Assembly (NCBI RefSeq): GCF_000518885.1
Contig: NZ_JAEL01000033.1
Coordinates: 1-52,498, forward strand
Reading direction: 5' to 3'
DNA from: Bacillus sp. J33
GTDB taxonomy: Bacteria > Bacillota > Bacilli > Bacillales > Cytobacillaceae
DNA length: 52,498 nucleotides
In this document: positions 16,851 through 25,168 of the stretch, piece by piece
Layout: the number at the start of each line of letters is the position of its first letter
Numbering within the stretch: the first letter of the stretch is position 1
Program-made: the position numbers and the translations under genes
Notes under the pieces: generated by a model
The model's database searches: none
Told to the model about the DNA's origin: nothing
Seen by the model: the letters and a program-made list of their open reading frames with translations, nothing else

Positions 16851-18022
16851 CTGAAGAAAATCCGTCCCTGTTAAAGAATACAAATAATGCTAACTTGATG
16901 GATGACCTGCTAGCCGATCCGTTTGGGGAAAAGCAGGAGCTTGCCGCTGCACCATCCGGTGAAGAAAGGCGGGCAAGGCTGATTGATGTGATTCCTCAAG
17001 AAAACCGGGAAAAGGCTTATCAGCTGGCCAAGCAGATTGACCCGGCCAATCATCAGGCCATGATTTCATATGGTACGCCTGCACAATCCAAGCTATTATC
17101 TTTTTCCCATACAATGCTTGAACATGTCCGGAAAAAGGATGTTGGCGAGGTTGGGGAAATCATCAATGATTTGATGAAGAAATTCAATGATGTAAACCCG
17201 GATGAACTGAAGCCGGAGAAAGCATCCTTTTTAGCCAGGGTGTTTGGAAAGCTGTCCGGTTCTGTCCAGGAAGTGCTCTCCAAATACCAGAAAACAGGGG
17301 CACAGATTGACCGGATCAGCGTCAAGCTGGAGCGAAGCAAGAACCTTCTGCTGTCAGATATAGTAATGCTGGATAAACTTTATGAAAACAATAAGGAATA
17401 CTTCCATGCTTTGAATGTGTATATTGCAGCAGGCGAGCTTAAGCTTGAAGAGCTCCATGAAAAGATTATTCCTGAGCTGAAGAAAAAGGCCGAGGAAACA
17501 AATGACCAGATGAAGTTTCAGGAAGTCAATGACATGATTCAGTTTGCGGACCGCCTGGATAAGCGCCTGTATGATTTAAAGCTGAGCCGGGAAATCACAA
17601 TCCAAAGTGCTCCGCAAATCCGCCTGATCCAGAATACGAACCAGGCATTGGTTGAAAAAATTCAGTCGTCCATCATGACGGCCATCCCGCTCTGGAAGAA
17701 CCAGGTGGCCATTGCGTTGACATTGCTTCGCCAGCGTCATGCAGTAGAAGCCCAGAAGAAGGTTTCTAAAACAACGAATGACCTTCTTTTGAAGAATGCC
17801 GAAATGCTGAAAATGAATACGATTGAGACAGCACGTGAAAATGAGCGGGGCATTGTTGATATTGAAACGTTAAAGAAAACGCAGGAGAACCTCATTTCCA
17901 CTCTTGAAGAGACGTTAAGAATTCAGGAAGAAGGCCGGAACAAACGGCGTCAGGCTGAGCATGATCTTGCCAATATGGAAAATGACTTGAGGCAGAAGCT
18001 GCTGGAGATTAAGGGAGATTAG
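16847..18022 (+). CDS. yaaN: TelA/YaaN-family toxic anion resistance protein
   Basis: A 391-aa soluble, almost wholly helical protein of the TelA family. Family members are linked to resistance to tellurite and cell-envelope toxins, by an unknown mechanism. The conserved core [25 protein letters not shown] and [23 protein letters not shown] (about residues 250-305) is present, flanked by coiled coils. The start is ATG behind CAGGAGATTAAA, overlapping xpaC, so the two are translationally coupled. A TerD-TerB fusion of the same broad stress system lies 22 kb away. Confidence 0.9.
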   Translation: MTEENPSLLKNTNNANLMDDLLADPFGEKQELAAAPSGEERRARLIDVIPQENREKAYQLAKQIDPANHQAMISYGTPAQSKLLSFSHTMLEHVRKKDVGEVGEIINDLMKKFNDVNPDELKPEKASFLARVFGKLSGSVQEVLSKYQKTGAQIDRISVKLERSKNLLLSDIVMLDKLYENNKEYFHALNVYIAAGELKLEELHEKIIPELKKKAEETNDQMKFQEVNDMIQFADRLDKRLYDLKLSREITIQSAPQIRLIQNTNQALVEKIQSSIMTAIPLWKNQVAIALTLLRQRHAVEAQKKVSKTTNDLLLKNAEMLKMNTIETARENERGIVDIETLKKTQENLISTLEETLRIQEEGRNKRRQAEHDLANMENDLRQKLLEIKGD

Positions 18023-18111
18023 TGCCTGACTGCAGCGGGGAAGTTTCGATACGCTGATTTATTAATATATCCGAATGGTTGATAAATGGGTTCCCTTTTT
18101 GCCCATAAAGA

Positions 18112-18155
18112 AAAAGAGCAATTTCAATCAAACGTTTGATTGAAATTGCTCTTTT
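18112..18155. terminator. Bidirectional terminator, perfect 22-bp palindrome
   Basis: The left arm 18112-18133 and right arm 18134-18155 are exact complements, with A and T runs at the ends. It sits between convergent yaaN and the kinase gene. Its centre CAATCAAACGTTTGATTG repeats the palindrome at 8778-8801. Confidence 0.85.
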
Positions 18156-18160
18156 CTAGT

Positions 18161-19819
18161 TTAGATCGTCAACTCAGCTCCCACAGCGGGAGCTTGTTTT
18201 TTTACAGGCAGCTTGATGACTGCCTCGGTTCCTTTTCCTTTTTCGCTATCGAAATGGATGGAACCGTTATGGGACTGGACAATTTTGAAGCTTACAGTAA
18301 GACCGAGGCCGGTGCCTTTTTCCTTGGATGAGTAAAAAGGTTCGCCGATTCTGTTTAGGCGCTCTTCCGACATGCCGCAGCCATCGTCCTTAACTAGGAC
18401 CGTTACTTGATCGCCATCAGATTGAAGGGTAATGACAACCTTTCCGCCTTCATTTGAAGCTTCAATGGCATTTTTTATAATATTAATGAAAAGCTGTTTT
18501 AACTGGTTTGGCTCGCATTCAATCATGAATACATCGGATTTTAATAAAAATTCTATTTGGACGTTATGCATGCTTGCCTCTGTTTTTAAAAGCGATATGA
18601 CATTAAACAGGATTTTCTGAATATCTGCTTTTGTAAAACAGATGTCTTGCGGCTTAGCCAAAAGTAGAAGCTCCCCGACAATGTGGTTTATGCGATCCAG
18701 TTCTTCCTGCATAATCTGATAGTAGAACTGATGCTTTTCATCCTCGAGCTGCATAAGCTGTACGAAGCCTTTTAAGGAAGTCAGCGGATTTCTGATTTCA
18801 TGTGCTACACTTGCCGAAAGCTCTCCTACAACAGAGAGCTTCTCAGTTCGGCGCAATCTTTCCTCGGCTTGCCGGAGCTTGGTTATATCCTTGCCATAGC
18901 CAATAATTCCGGCAATTTTTCCATTAACCATGATAGGCAAGGCAGTGCATTGCAATGTAACTTTGCTGCCATTCCGGTGGTTGAATTCAAATTCGCATGT
19001 TTTCGGCTGCTTATCTGCCAGAATAGAAGCAAAATCTTCTTTCACTTTTTCTTTATAACCTTCAGGCGATATATCATGGATATTTTTGCCGATTGTTTCA
19101 TCCGGACTGAAGCCTGTTACAGCTTTAAACTGAGGATTGACCTTCGTAATGGTTCCGTCAAGATCAGTCATATAGACGATTTCTGTATTGTATTCAAACA
19201 ATGATTTGTACTGCTGCTGGCTTTCTTCGAGAAGTTTCTCTACACGTTTTCTCTCCGTGATATCGCGTCCAATAATGACGAGGCCTTTGCGGCTTCCATC
19301 TGTATGAAAAAGGGGAACCTTAATGGTATCAAACGTCTTTTCGGTTCCATCAGGCAAGGGAATCACTTCTTCCACGCGAGTGATCTTGCCGTTTTCCCAA
19401 GTCTCTTCATCAGATGCCTCACAGTACCGAAGTGCATCAGCATAAAAATCGGTGAATTCAGCAAGCTCCGAGTCTTTTTTTCCTTTATAGTCCACATTTT
19501 CAAGATTAAATAATTTCAGGCCAAATTCATTGGATTCAATCCAGCGTCCCTCGCCATCTTTGAAGTTAACGAAGTCTACCATGGAATTGATCAATGTGGA
19601 AAGGCGCTTTTCATCTTCCCGGGATGCATTGAGTTCTTCTCTTTTGCCCATAAAATAATAGAGCAGCCATCCTGTAGCCAAAATGTACAAGAATTCTTTT
19701 GCCCTTTTGAGGTAATAAGCAAGAGAAGAAGGTTCAAGCAAGTCTAAGAGGTAGTTAGTTCCAAATACCCAGATAAGGCTGATGAGAATATATAACCCCA
19801 GTAGCCTTTTTTTATCCAT
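18161..19819 (-). CDS. Membrane PAS-PAS sensor histidine kinase, sporulation-kinase type
   Basis: A 552-aa kinase with two N-terminal membrane helices (about 4-25 and 37-55) and almost no extracellular loop. Two PAS domains follow (about 70-185 and 200-315), each ending in a DIT motif, then HisKA with the histidine near residue 340 (SVAHEIRNPLTSLKGFVQL) and a HATPase domain (NIIKNAIEA, DDGCGM, GTGLGL). The signature matches KinB/KinC/KinD-like phosphorelay kinases; the target is inferred. ATG at 19819 is chosen because AAGGAGGAA lies 9 bases upstream; the frame is open 19 codons further to 19876. No regulator gene is adjacent. Confidence 0.87.
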   Translation of the reverse strand: MDKKRLLGLYILISLIWVFGTNYLLDLLEPSSLAYYLKRAKEFLYILATGWLLYYFMGKREELNASREDEKRLSTLINSMVDFVNFKDGEGRWIESNEFGLKLFNLENVDYKGKKDSELAEFTDFYADALRYCEASDEETWENGKITRVEEVIPLPDGTEKTFDTIKVPLFHTDGSRKGLVIIGRDITERKRVEKLLEESQQQYKSLFEYNTEIVYMTDLDGTITKVNPQFKAVTGFSPDETIGKNIHDISPEGYKEKVKEDFASILADKQPKTCEFEFNHRNGSKVTLQCTALPIMVNGKIAGIIGYGKDITKLRQAEERLRRTEKLSVVGELSASVAHEIRNPLTSLKGFVQLMQLEDEKHQFYYQIMQEELDRINHIVGELLLLAKPQDICFTKADIQKILFNVISLLKTEASMHNVQIEFLLKSDVFMIECEPNQLKQLFINIIKNAIEASNEGGKVVITLQSDGDQVTVLVKDDGCGMSEERLNRIGEPFYSSKEKGTGLGLTVSFKIVQSHNGSIHFDSEKGKGTEAVIKLPVKKQAPAVGAELTI

Positions 19820-20039
19820 AAGCTTGTCTTCCTCCTTTTCTCTATTTGGCTGAAAGGAAGGCAGGGATTCAGTCAAATAAGTAGTTTTTCTTCATCCATA
19901 ATAAAGCTGTATAATAAAAGAGCTTTAATAGCGTATAAATCATATTTACAGTCCAGTTCTATTCTATATGATTTTAATAGAGTCATCTAGTGCCAGTAAA
20001 TTGCCAGATAAAAAATAATAGACCGAAGGAATGAATAGC

Positions 20040-20270
20040 ATGTACCTGACCATTAAAGAAACGGCAGAATATTTATCTTATCCCGAAGCATATATAGAGA
20101 GCCTGATACAGCAGAGAAAGATACGCGCCATCCATGACGGAGAGCAGTATTTAGTTTATAAGGAGCAGTTTAATGCCCATTTAAAACAAGTGGAGAAGTA
20201 TAAAGCACTTGTTGAAGAAATATTGAATGAGCAGCTGCCTGAGGATCGTGATATCAAAGACGAAGATTAA
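20040..20270 (+). CDS. Excisionase-family (MerR-like helix-turn-helix) small protein
   Basis: A 76-aa protein whose first 50 residues (MYLTIKETAEYLSYPEAY..., then IRAIHDGEQYLVYKEQF) fit the excisionase/AlpA-type winged helix. A charged helical tail follows. Such proteins bind DNA in phages and also occur as free-standing regulators. No integrase or phage gene is near, so a regulator role is more likely. ATG at 20040 is preferred: AAGGA at 20026-20030 lies 9 bases before it, but directly against the ATG at 20031. Confidence 0.7.
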   Translation: MYLTIKETAEYLSYPEAYIESLIQQRKIRAIHDGEQYLVYKEQFNAHLKQVEKYKALVEEILNEQLPEDRDIKDED

Positions 20271-20363
20271 TATTGGGCATGACTTCCTCTGATCACATTA
20301 TTTTACAGTAATTATTAACTTAGATAATATATAATTAAATACTGTTTTAAGGAGGAAATCAGA

Positions 20364-20921
20364 ATGCATGATATCTTAGTTGTTGGTGCTGGCCCTGCAG
20401 GTGCAAGTGCCGCGCTTTTTGCTGCAAAAGCGGGCAAGAAAGTGGTTATCATTGATAATGATAAAAGCATGACAAAGCGTGCCTGGGTTGAAAACCATTA
20501 TGGCGTAATGGAAATTACAGGTCCGGAATTAGTAGAAACAGGCAAAAAGCAAGCAGCCAAGTTTGGAGCAGAAATCGTAGAGGCGACTGTGGAAAACATT
20601 GAAAAAGCTGGATCGGGCTTCACTGTAACAGCAGGCGGGAATACATTTTCAGCTAAGCATGTAATTGTAGCGGCCGGCCTTTCAACAGACCTTGCAGAAA
20701 AAGCAGGTTTGAAAACAAAGCCTGGCACAGAGCCTCGCATTAAAACGGTTTTAGATGTCGATGCTGAAGGCAAAACGAATGTGGAAGGCATCTGGGCTGC
20801 CGGAACGATTGCCGGTGTGAGTGTCCATACGATTATAACGGCTGGCGACGGTGCAAAGGTTGCGATTAACGTTATCAGTGAACTGAACGGTGGGCGTTAC
20901 GTGGATCATGATTTGATGTAA
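20364..20921 (+). CDS. Minimal FAD-dependent oxidoreductase, thioredoxin-reductase-like
   Basis: A 185-aa protein with the FAD-binding GAGPAGASAALFAAKAGKKV at residues 8-27 and the closing flavin motif NVEGIWAAGTIAG near 140-152. This matches thioredoxin reductase at both ends. The whole NADPH-binding insert and its redox CxxC pair are missing, so only the flavin fold remains. It may take electrons from a partner protein or act as a flavin-dependent regulator; the reaction is unknown. The start is ATG behind AAGGAGGAAATCAG. The excisionase-like gene lies 93 bases upstream with no terminator between, so the two may be co-transcribed. Confidence 0.75.
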   Translation: MHDILVVGAGPAGASAALFAAKAGKKVVIIDNDKSMTKRAWVENHYGVMEITGPELVETGKKQAAKFGAEIVEATVENIEKAGSGFTVTAGGNTFSAKHVIVAAGLSTDLAEKAGLKTKPGTEPRIKTVLDVDAEGKTNVEGIWAAGTIAGVSVHTIITAGDGAKVAINVISELNGGRYVDHDLM

Positions 20922-20986
20922 TAATTAAGATAATAATAAAGCGCTTAGAGCGGTACAAAAAACAGAGAGTTTGAATAGAGCTGAAG

Positions 20987-21037
20987 AAAAAGAAGGCTAT
21001 CAATGAAGTGTGGGATTGATAGCCTTCTTTTATTTTT
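20987..21037 (+). terminator. Intrinsic terminator of the FAD gene
   Basis: A stem of about 16 bp (aaagaaggctatcaat with attgatagccttcttt) is followed by tattttttaa. Confidence 0.85.
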
Positions 21038-21046
21038 TAAAAAAAA

Positions 21047-21075
21047 TTGACATTTTTACATTCATACTATATATG
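21047..21075 (+). promoter_or_regulatory. Strong sigma-A promoter ahead of a short transcript
   Basis: TTGACA (21047-21052), 17 bases, TATATG (21070-21075). The first terminator downstream is at 21146-21192, before the kdgR promoter. Confidence 0.55.
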
Positions 21076-21081
21076 GAATTT

Positions 21082-21192
21082 TAACCCTGCTTAATTCTGT
21101 AAGGAACGCTTGTGGCAATTGATGGAATTATGTTAATAAATAGATAAGAGCAGGAGATATCCCTTAGTTGTGATGGCTGCTCTTTTTATTTT
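21082..21192 (+). ncRNA. Candidate small RNA or attenuated leader upstream of kdgR
   Basis: A promoter at 21047-21075 and a terminator (AAGAGCAG 21146-21153 with CTGCTCTT 21177-21184, then TTTTATTTTT) enclose about 110 bases. The only open frame with a ribosome site is about eight codons long (TTG after AAGGAACGC). It could be an sRNA or a leader. This is inferred from signals only. Confidence 0.4.
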
Positions 21193-21213
21193 TGCTAATT
21201 TTAAAAAAAAGTC

Positions 21214-21242
21214 TTGTAAAGCGCTTTCAGTTTTTTTATAAT
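21214..21242 (+). promoter_or_regulatory. Sigma-A promoter of the kdg/hxl operon
   Basis: TTGTAA (21214-21219), 17 bases, TATAAT (21237-21242), about 80 bases before kdgR. A cre site overlaps the -35 box and spacer, and an operator array begins just after the -10 box. Confidence 0.65.
21216..21229. promoter_or_regulatory. cre site (CcpA carbon catabolite repression)
   Basis: The minus strand reads TGAAAGCGCTTTAC, fitting the TGAAARCGYTTWNN form of the B. subtilis cre consensus. Its place inside the promoter fits repression by CcpA when preferred sugars are present. Confidence 0.7.
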
Positions 21243-21247
21243 TACGA

Positions 21248-21286
21248 TAAATCGATTTAGTAAACCGGTTTAGTAAATCGGTTTAG
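21248..21286. promoter_or_regulatory. Three abutting LacI-type operators
   Basis: Three 13-base units TAAATCGATTTAG, TAAACCGGTTTAG and TAAATCGGTTTAG lie head to tail. Each is built on TAAAYCGRTTTA, a palindrome with the central CG typical of LacI-family operators. They start just downstream of the -10 box, so bound KdgR-like repressor would block transcription. Confidence 0.75.
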
Positions 21287-21321
21287 AAAATTGTAAATTG
21301 AATGGATTCGGAGAAATAAAC

Positions 21322-22323
21322 ATGAAAACGGTTACGATTGCTGATGTTGCTCAGCATGCTAATGTATCAAAGAGTACAGTCTCCCAATATTTAAACAAAA
21401 GGTTTGATTATATGGGGGAGGACACGAAAAAACGAATAGAAGAAGCCATCAAGGATCTCGGATACAGGCCAAATATATTGGCAAGAAGTTTAAAGCAAAA
21501 ATCAACAACAACAATTGGTGTAATTGTAGCTAATATTTTACATTCTTTCTCTACCCAGGTTATTAGAGCGATAGAGGATATGTGCCATAAATCAGATTTC
21601 CACACTATTGTATGTAACGCTGATGATGACCCGGTAAAGGAAAAGAAGTATATTGAAATGCTTCGGGCTAAACAGGTAGATGGGATTATCCTGCTGCCAA
21701 CTGGCGATAATACAGACCTTTATAATGCAATGTTAGCGGAAAAATATCCAATAGTGTTTGTTGACCGTACAGTGCCAGATGTGAAAATTCCATCAATGAT
21801 GCTCGATAATGAAAAAGCGGCTGGATTGGGTGTACAGCATTTTATCGATAAAGGCTATAAGCAAATCGGTATTATTACTAATGTCATCCGAAATGTAACA
21901 CCAAGGATTGAGCGTCTAAACGGCTATAAAAAAACATTGCAATTAAATGGCATTTCAATTAAGGAAGAGTATATCAAAAGCATGGAAGTCAGCAAGATTA
22001 AAGAGGGGCTTAAAGAAATGCTTTCCCTTGAAAACCCGCCGGAAGCTATTCTTGCAGGAAATGATCTTACCTTGATAGAGATTCTTAAATATGTAAAAGA
22101 ACACAATATAAGGATTCCATCAGATCTTGCCATTATTGGAATTGATGATGTATCTTTTGCCAGTTTTTACGATCCTGGATTGACAATAGTTGCACAGCCA
22201 GCATTTGAGATAGGCAATAAAGCAGCTGAGTTACTGTTAAACAAAATACAAAAAAGAGTACTTACAAAAGAAAATTTGATATATCGGTTTGAACCAAAAC
22301 TTATTGTTAGGGAATCGTGTTAA
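21322..22323 (+). CDS. kdgR: LacI-family repressor of the uronate/KDG operon (KdgR-like)
   Basis: A 333-aa regulator with an N-terminal LacI helix-turn-helix (TIADVAQHANVSKSTVSQYLN, residues 4-24), a hinge helix, and a periplasmic-binding-protein-like effector domain (TTIGVIVANILHSF, ILAGNDLTLIEIL, AIIGIDDVSFA). As first gene of the operon behind three operator half-palindromes, it very likely represses itself and the operon until a sugar acid such as KDG binds. ATG at 21322 is chosen because CGGAG ends 8 bases before it; TTG at 21298 is further upstream. The effector is inferred from the neighbouring genes. Confidence 0.85.
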   Translation: MKTVTIADVAQHANVSKSTVSQYLNKRFDYMGEDTKKRIEEAIKDLGYRPNILARSLKQKSTTTIGVIVANILHSFSTQVIRAIEDMCHKSDFHTIVCNADDDPVKEKKYIEMLRAKQVDGIILLPTGDNTDLYNAMLAEKYPIVFVDRTVPDVKIPSMMLDNEKAAGLGVQHFIDKGYKQIGIITNVIRNVTPRIERLNGYKKTLQLNGISIKEEYIKSMEVSKIKEGLKEMLSLENPPEAILAGNDLTLIEILKYVKEHNIRIPSDLAIIGIDDVSFASFYDPGLTIVAQPAFEIGNKAAELLLNKIQKRVLTKENLIYRFEPKLIVRESC

Positions 22324-22345
22324 AGAACCGAAAAGGAGTTTAGCT

Positions 22346-23299
22346 ATGAATGATGTAATAACAATCGGGGATGCAATGATTACGTTTAATCCGGCTGTAA
22401 CAGGCCCAATGAGGTTTGTTTCAACTTTTGAACGAAAGGTTGGAGGGGCAGAGCTGAACGTTGCAATCGGCTGCTCCCGTTTAGGATTAAAAACAGGCTG
22501 GATTAGCCGACTGGGAAATGATGAATTTGGAAGGCATATTTTCAACACAGTGCGTGGAGAAGGAATTGATGTCTCACAATTAGAGCTTATAGATGGATAT
22601 CCAACATCTCTAAATTTCAAAGAAATTATGGGGGATGGAAGCGTAAGAACCTTTTATTACAGAACGAACTCTCCGACTACAGCTTTAACAATTGAAACGC
22701 TAAGTGAAGATTATATTAAAAATTCAAAGGTTCTTCATATCACTGGAGTTTTTCCGGCAGTTGATAAAGAAAAGAATATTGATCTCATAAAATATGCAAT
22801 TTCTCTAGCTAAAAAGCATGGTGTTCTTGTCTCGTTTGACCCGAATATTCGTTTGAAACTGTGGACCAGAGATGAAGCGCGGACAGTTTTGAGAGAATTT
22901 CTCCCGTATGTTGATATTTTTCTGACGGGAGAAGAAGAAGCTGAGTTATTGCTGGGGACAAGTGACCCTAAAGAAATCGTTGAGCATGCCAAAGTTTTTG
23001 GCATTAGCTATATTGCCATTAAGCAAGGAGAAAAAGGCTCTGTCGGTTATCATGATGGTGAGTATATAAAAGCTCCTGCTTTTAAAGCCAAAAAGGTTAT
23101 AGATACAGTAGGCGCTGGTGATGGGTTCGACTCTGGATTCATCTATGGGCTGTTGAACCAATGGCCCTTGGAAAAGACTTTGAAATTTGCAAATGCCATA
23201 GGTTCTATGGTTGTGAGTGTTTCAGGGGATAATGAAGGCCTTCCATATTTAGAAGATGTTCTTGTTCAATTGGGAGAAAGAGAATTCGTAGAAAGGTAG
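22346..23299 (+). CDS. kdgK: 2-dehydro-3-deoxygluconokinase (PfkB family)
   Basis: A 317-aa ribokinase/PfkB-family sugar kinase. It most likely converts 2-keto-3-deoxygluconate (KDG) to its 6-phosphate (KDPG), the substrate of the aldolase four genes on. Family signatures are GGAELNVAIGCSRLG with WISRLGNDEFG near 33-60, and the ATP/catalytic motif DTVGAGDGFDSGF near 254-266, where GAGD holds the catalytic aspartate. The start is ATG at 22346 after AAAAGGAGTTTAGCT, 22 bases after kdgR. Specificity is assigned mainly from context and KdgK-like motifs (FYYRTNSPT). Confidence 0.85.
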   Translation: MNDVITIGDAMITFNPAVTGPMRFVSTFERKVGGAELNVAIGCSRLGLKTGWISRLGNDEFGRHIFNTVRGEGIDVSQLELIDGYPTSLNFKEIMGDGSVRTFYYRTNSPTTALTIETLSEDYIKNSKVLHITGVFPAVDKEKNIDLIKYAISLAKKHGVLVSFDPNIRLKLWTRDEARTVLREFLPYVDIFLTGEEEAELLLGTSDPKEIVEHAKVFGISYIAIKQGEKGSVGYHDGEYIKAPAFKAKKVIDTVGAGDGFDSGFIYGLLNQWPLEKTLKFANAIGSMVVSVSGDNEGLPYLEDVLVQLGEREFVER

Positions 23300-23308
23300 G
23301 GTGAGAGT

Positions 23309-23932
23309 ATGAATCTTCAAATAGCCCTTGACCGGCTTACGAGGAAAGAGTGCCTAGATGTATTAAGAGAGACTGAGCAATTTGTTGATTGGATTGAAGT
23401 TGGCACAGGCGTAATAAAGGAATATGGTATGGCGATTGTTCGTGAGATCAAGCAGGCATATCCCCACAAAACAGTTGTTGCCGACATGAAGACATGCGAT
23501 GCCGGTAAACACGAAGCTGCACAAGCATTAGAGGCTGGAGCTGACATTACAACGGTTATGGCCTTCTCAGCGGATAAGACTATTATTGATACGCTAAAAG
23601 TGGCAGAGGATTATGGGAAACGGATAATGGTAGATTTGCTGGGTGTTACGGAGCAAAAACGAATTAAAGATTTGCAGGCCCTTGGAGTGGATTTAGTTAG
23701 TTTGCACTTTGGCAAGGATATGCAGTCTGAAGGGCAAATGGGAACTGACCTTTTCTCTCTTACACAAGGTCTTACCGGGCTGGAAGTAGCTGTAGCAGGA
23801 GGAATCAATATAGACACACTCCCAGGGGTTAAAGAGAAAAGGCCTGATACGGTTATAGTTGGTGGCGCTATCACGAAATCAGATAATCCCTATGAAGCTG
23901 CCAGGGCCATGAAAGGATTGATAAATCAATGA
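23309..23932 (+). CDS. hxlA: 3-hexulose-6-phosphate synthase-like (HPS, OMPDC superfamily)
   Basis: A 207-aa TIM-barrel protein of the orotidine-monophosphate-decarboxylase superfamily. HPS joins formaldehyde to ribulose 5-phosphate to make 3-hexulose 6-phosphate. The D59-x-K61-x-x-D64 motif (ADMKTCDAG) is intact, as are H133 in SLHFGKDMQSEG and the phosphate loop AVAGGI...VIVGGAI. Several spots differ from the common Bacillus HxlA as I recall it (KTCDAGKH for KIMDAGGY, DLLG for DMIN), so a related activity on another keto-sugar phosphate is possible. The downstream PHI gene overlaps by 4 bases, which supports the HPS/PHI pair. Confidence 0.8.
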   Translation: MNLQIALDRLTRKECLDVLRETEQFVDWIEVGTGVIKEYGMAIVREIKQAYPHKTVVADMKTCDAGKHEAAQALEAGADITTVMAFSADKTIIDTLKVAEDYGKRIMVDLLGVTEQKRIKDLQALGVDLVSLHFGKDMQSEGQMGTDLFSLTQGLTGLEVAVAGGINIDTLPGVKEKRPDTVIVGGAITKSDNPYEAARAMKGLINQ

Positions 23933-24486
23933 AATCTATCATAAAAACCGTAGCTAATGAAATTTCAACTGTACTGGAAGGTATTAATGAAAAAGAAGCG
24001 ATTCATCTATCCAAACATCTCAGGGAAGCAAAGCGGATTTTTGTTTATGGAGAAGGACGTTCCGGACTAATGGGTAAAGCGTTTGCGATGCGCCTTATGC
24101 ACGGGGGCTTTCCGGTTTATGTAATTGGGGAGACGGTCACTCCGAGTATTGAAGCCGATGATTTATTAGTTGCTATTTCGGGCTCAGGTTCAACTGGAGC
24201 TATACTGCAATTTGCTTCAAAGTCAAAAGAAATCGGTGCAAAGGTATTCGTGGTAACAACGAATAGAGATTCCAAGATGGCATCAATTTGTAACGGAATT
24301 CTTGTTATTCCGGCTGCAACCAAATACCGCAGGCAGGGTGAGCCATCCACTATTCAGCCGCTCGGCAATCAATTTGACCAGTCAGTACACCTGGTTCTTG
24401 ATGCCATTATCATTGGAACTTTGCAAGCCGAGAATCAAGAGTCAGTATATGAAGAAATGACAAAAAGACATACCAATTTAGAATGA
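23929..24486 (+). CDS. hxlB: 6-phospho-3-hexuloisomerase (PHI, SIS domain)
   Basis: A 185-aa SIS-domain isomerase that turns 3-hexulose 6-phosphate into fructose 6-phosphate. The fit to the PHI family is strong: YGEGRSGLMGKAFAMRLMH (40-58), AISGSGSTG (82-90), and the C-terminal signature IPAATKYR...STIQPLGNQFDQS. It overlaps hxlA by ATGA, so the two enzymes are made together as in other RuMP operons. Its presence between kdgK and kdgA is unusual. In reverse, PHI and HPS also make ribulose 5-phosphate from fructose 6-phosphate. Confidence 0.88.
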   Translation: MKSIIKTVANEISTVLEGINEKEAIHLSKHLREAKRIFVYGEGRSGLMGKAFAMRLMHGGFPVYVIGETVTPSIEADDLLVAISGSGSTGAILQFASKSKEIGAKVFVVTTNRDSKMASICNGILVIPAATKYRRQGEPSTIQPLGNQFDQSVHLVLDAIIIGTLQAENQESVYEEMTKRHTNLE

Positions 24487-24511
24487 AACAAGCAGAAGGA
24501 AGGTGAAACAA

Positions 24512-25141
24512 ATGCAAGCAGTAGATTTTATTAAAGAGAATGTCGTTGTTGCTGTCATTCGAGAAGCAACATTGGAAAATATTGTCCCAATAGCAAACGC
24601 TCTTAATGAAGGTGGAGTAAAAGTGCTTGAGATTACCGCGGAAACTCCCGGAGTTATGGCGATGATTGAAAAAGTAAGAATGGAGATGGGAGACAAAGTG
24701 CTCGTCGGTGCCGGTACAGTTTTGGATCCTGAAACTGCTAGAGCAGCCATTATGGCGGGCAGCCAATTTATTGTTTCTCCATCACTGAATACTGAAACAA
24801 TTAAAATGGCTAAACGGTACGGAACGGCAAGCATTCCCGGTGCTTTAACACCTACAGAAATCTTAACAGCTTACGAGCATGGTGCGGATATGATAAAGGT
24901 TTTTCCGGTTAATGCGTTCGGTCCGGGATACATTAAAAATATTCATGGCCCATTCCCGCATGTTCCGCTTATGGTAACAGGAGGAATTAATGCAGCCAAT
25001 ATAAAGGAATATATTGGGGGGGGTGCTTTGGCGGTAGGGATTGGAGGCAACCTGGTAAATCCTAAGAGTTTAAACAGCGATGAGGATTACCTGATGCTCA
25101 CTAAGAAAGCGCTTGAATATACAGCTGTAATTAATAAATAA
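24512..25141 (+). CDS. kdgA: KDPG aldolase (2-dehydro-3-deoxyphosphogluconate aldolase)
   Basis: A 209-aa class I aldolase that splits KDPG into pyruvate and glyceraldehyde 3-phosphate. The Schiff-base lysine lies in DMIKVFPVNAFGPGYIK near residue 131; the family blocks VGAGTVLDPETA, FIVSPSLN, PGALTPTEI and VTGGI are all present. ATG at 24512 is preferred (MQAVDFIKEN) with AAGGAAGGTG before it; the GTG at 24503 sits within that ribosome site. A run of eight G at 25017-25024 lies inside the reading frame, which stays open. The name eda is also used for this family. Confidence 0.92.
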   Translation: MQAVDFIKENVVVAVIREATLENIVPIANALNEGGVKVLEITAETPGVMAMIEKVRMEMGDKVLVGAGTVLDPETARAAIMAGSQFIVSPSLNTETIKMAKRYGTASIPGALTPTEILTAYEHGADMIKVFPVNAFGPGYIKNIHGPFPHVPLMVTGGINAANIKEYIGGGALAVGIGGNLVNPKSLNSDEDYLMLTKKALEYTAVINK

Positions 25142-25168
25142 TGCAATGAAAACAAGGGGGAAATATAA

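Noticed and set aside
20040-20270. Prophage or integrated element marked by the excisionase-like gene
   Set aside because: There is no integrase, no attachment-site duplication that I could see, and the neighbours are ordinary chromosomal genes.
25017-25024. Possible frameshift at a run of eight G in kdgA
   Set aside because: The frame stays open and the residues on both sides (KEYIGGGALAVGIGG) fit the aldolase family, so the gene is intact.
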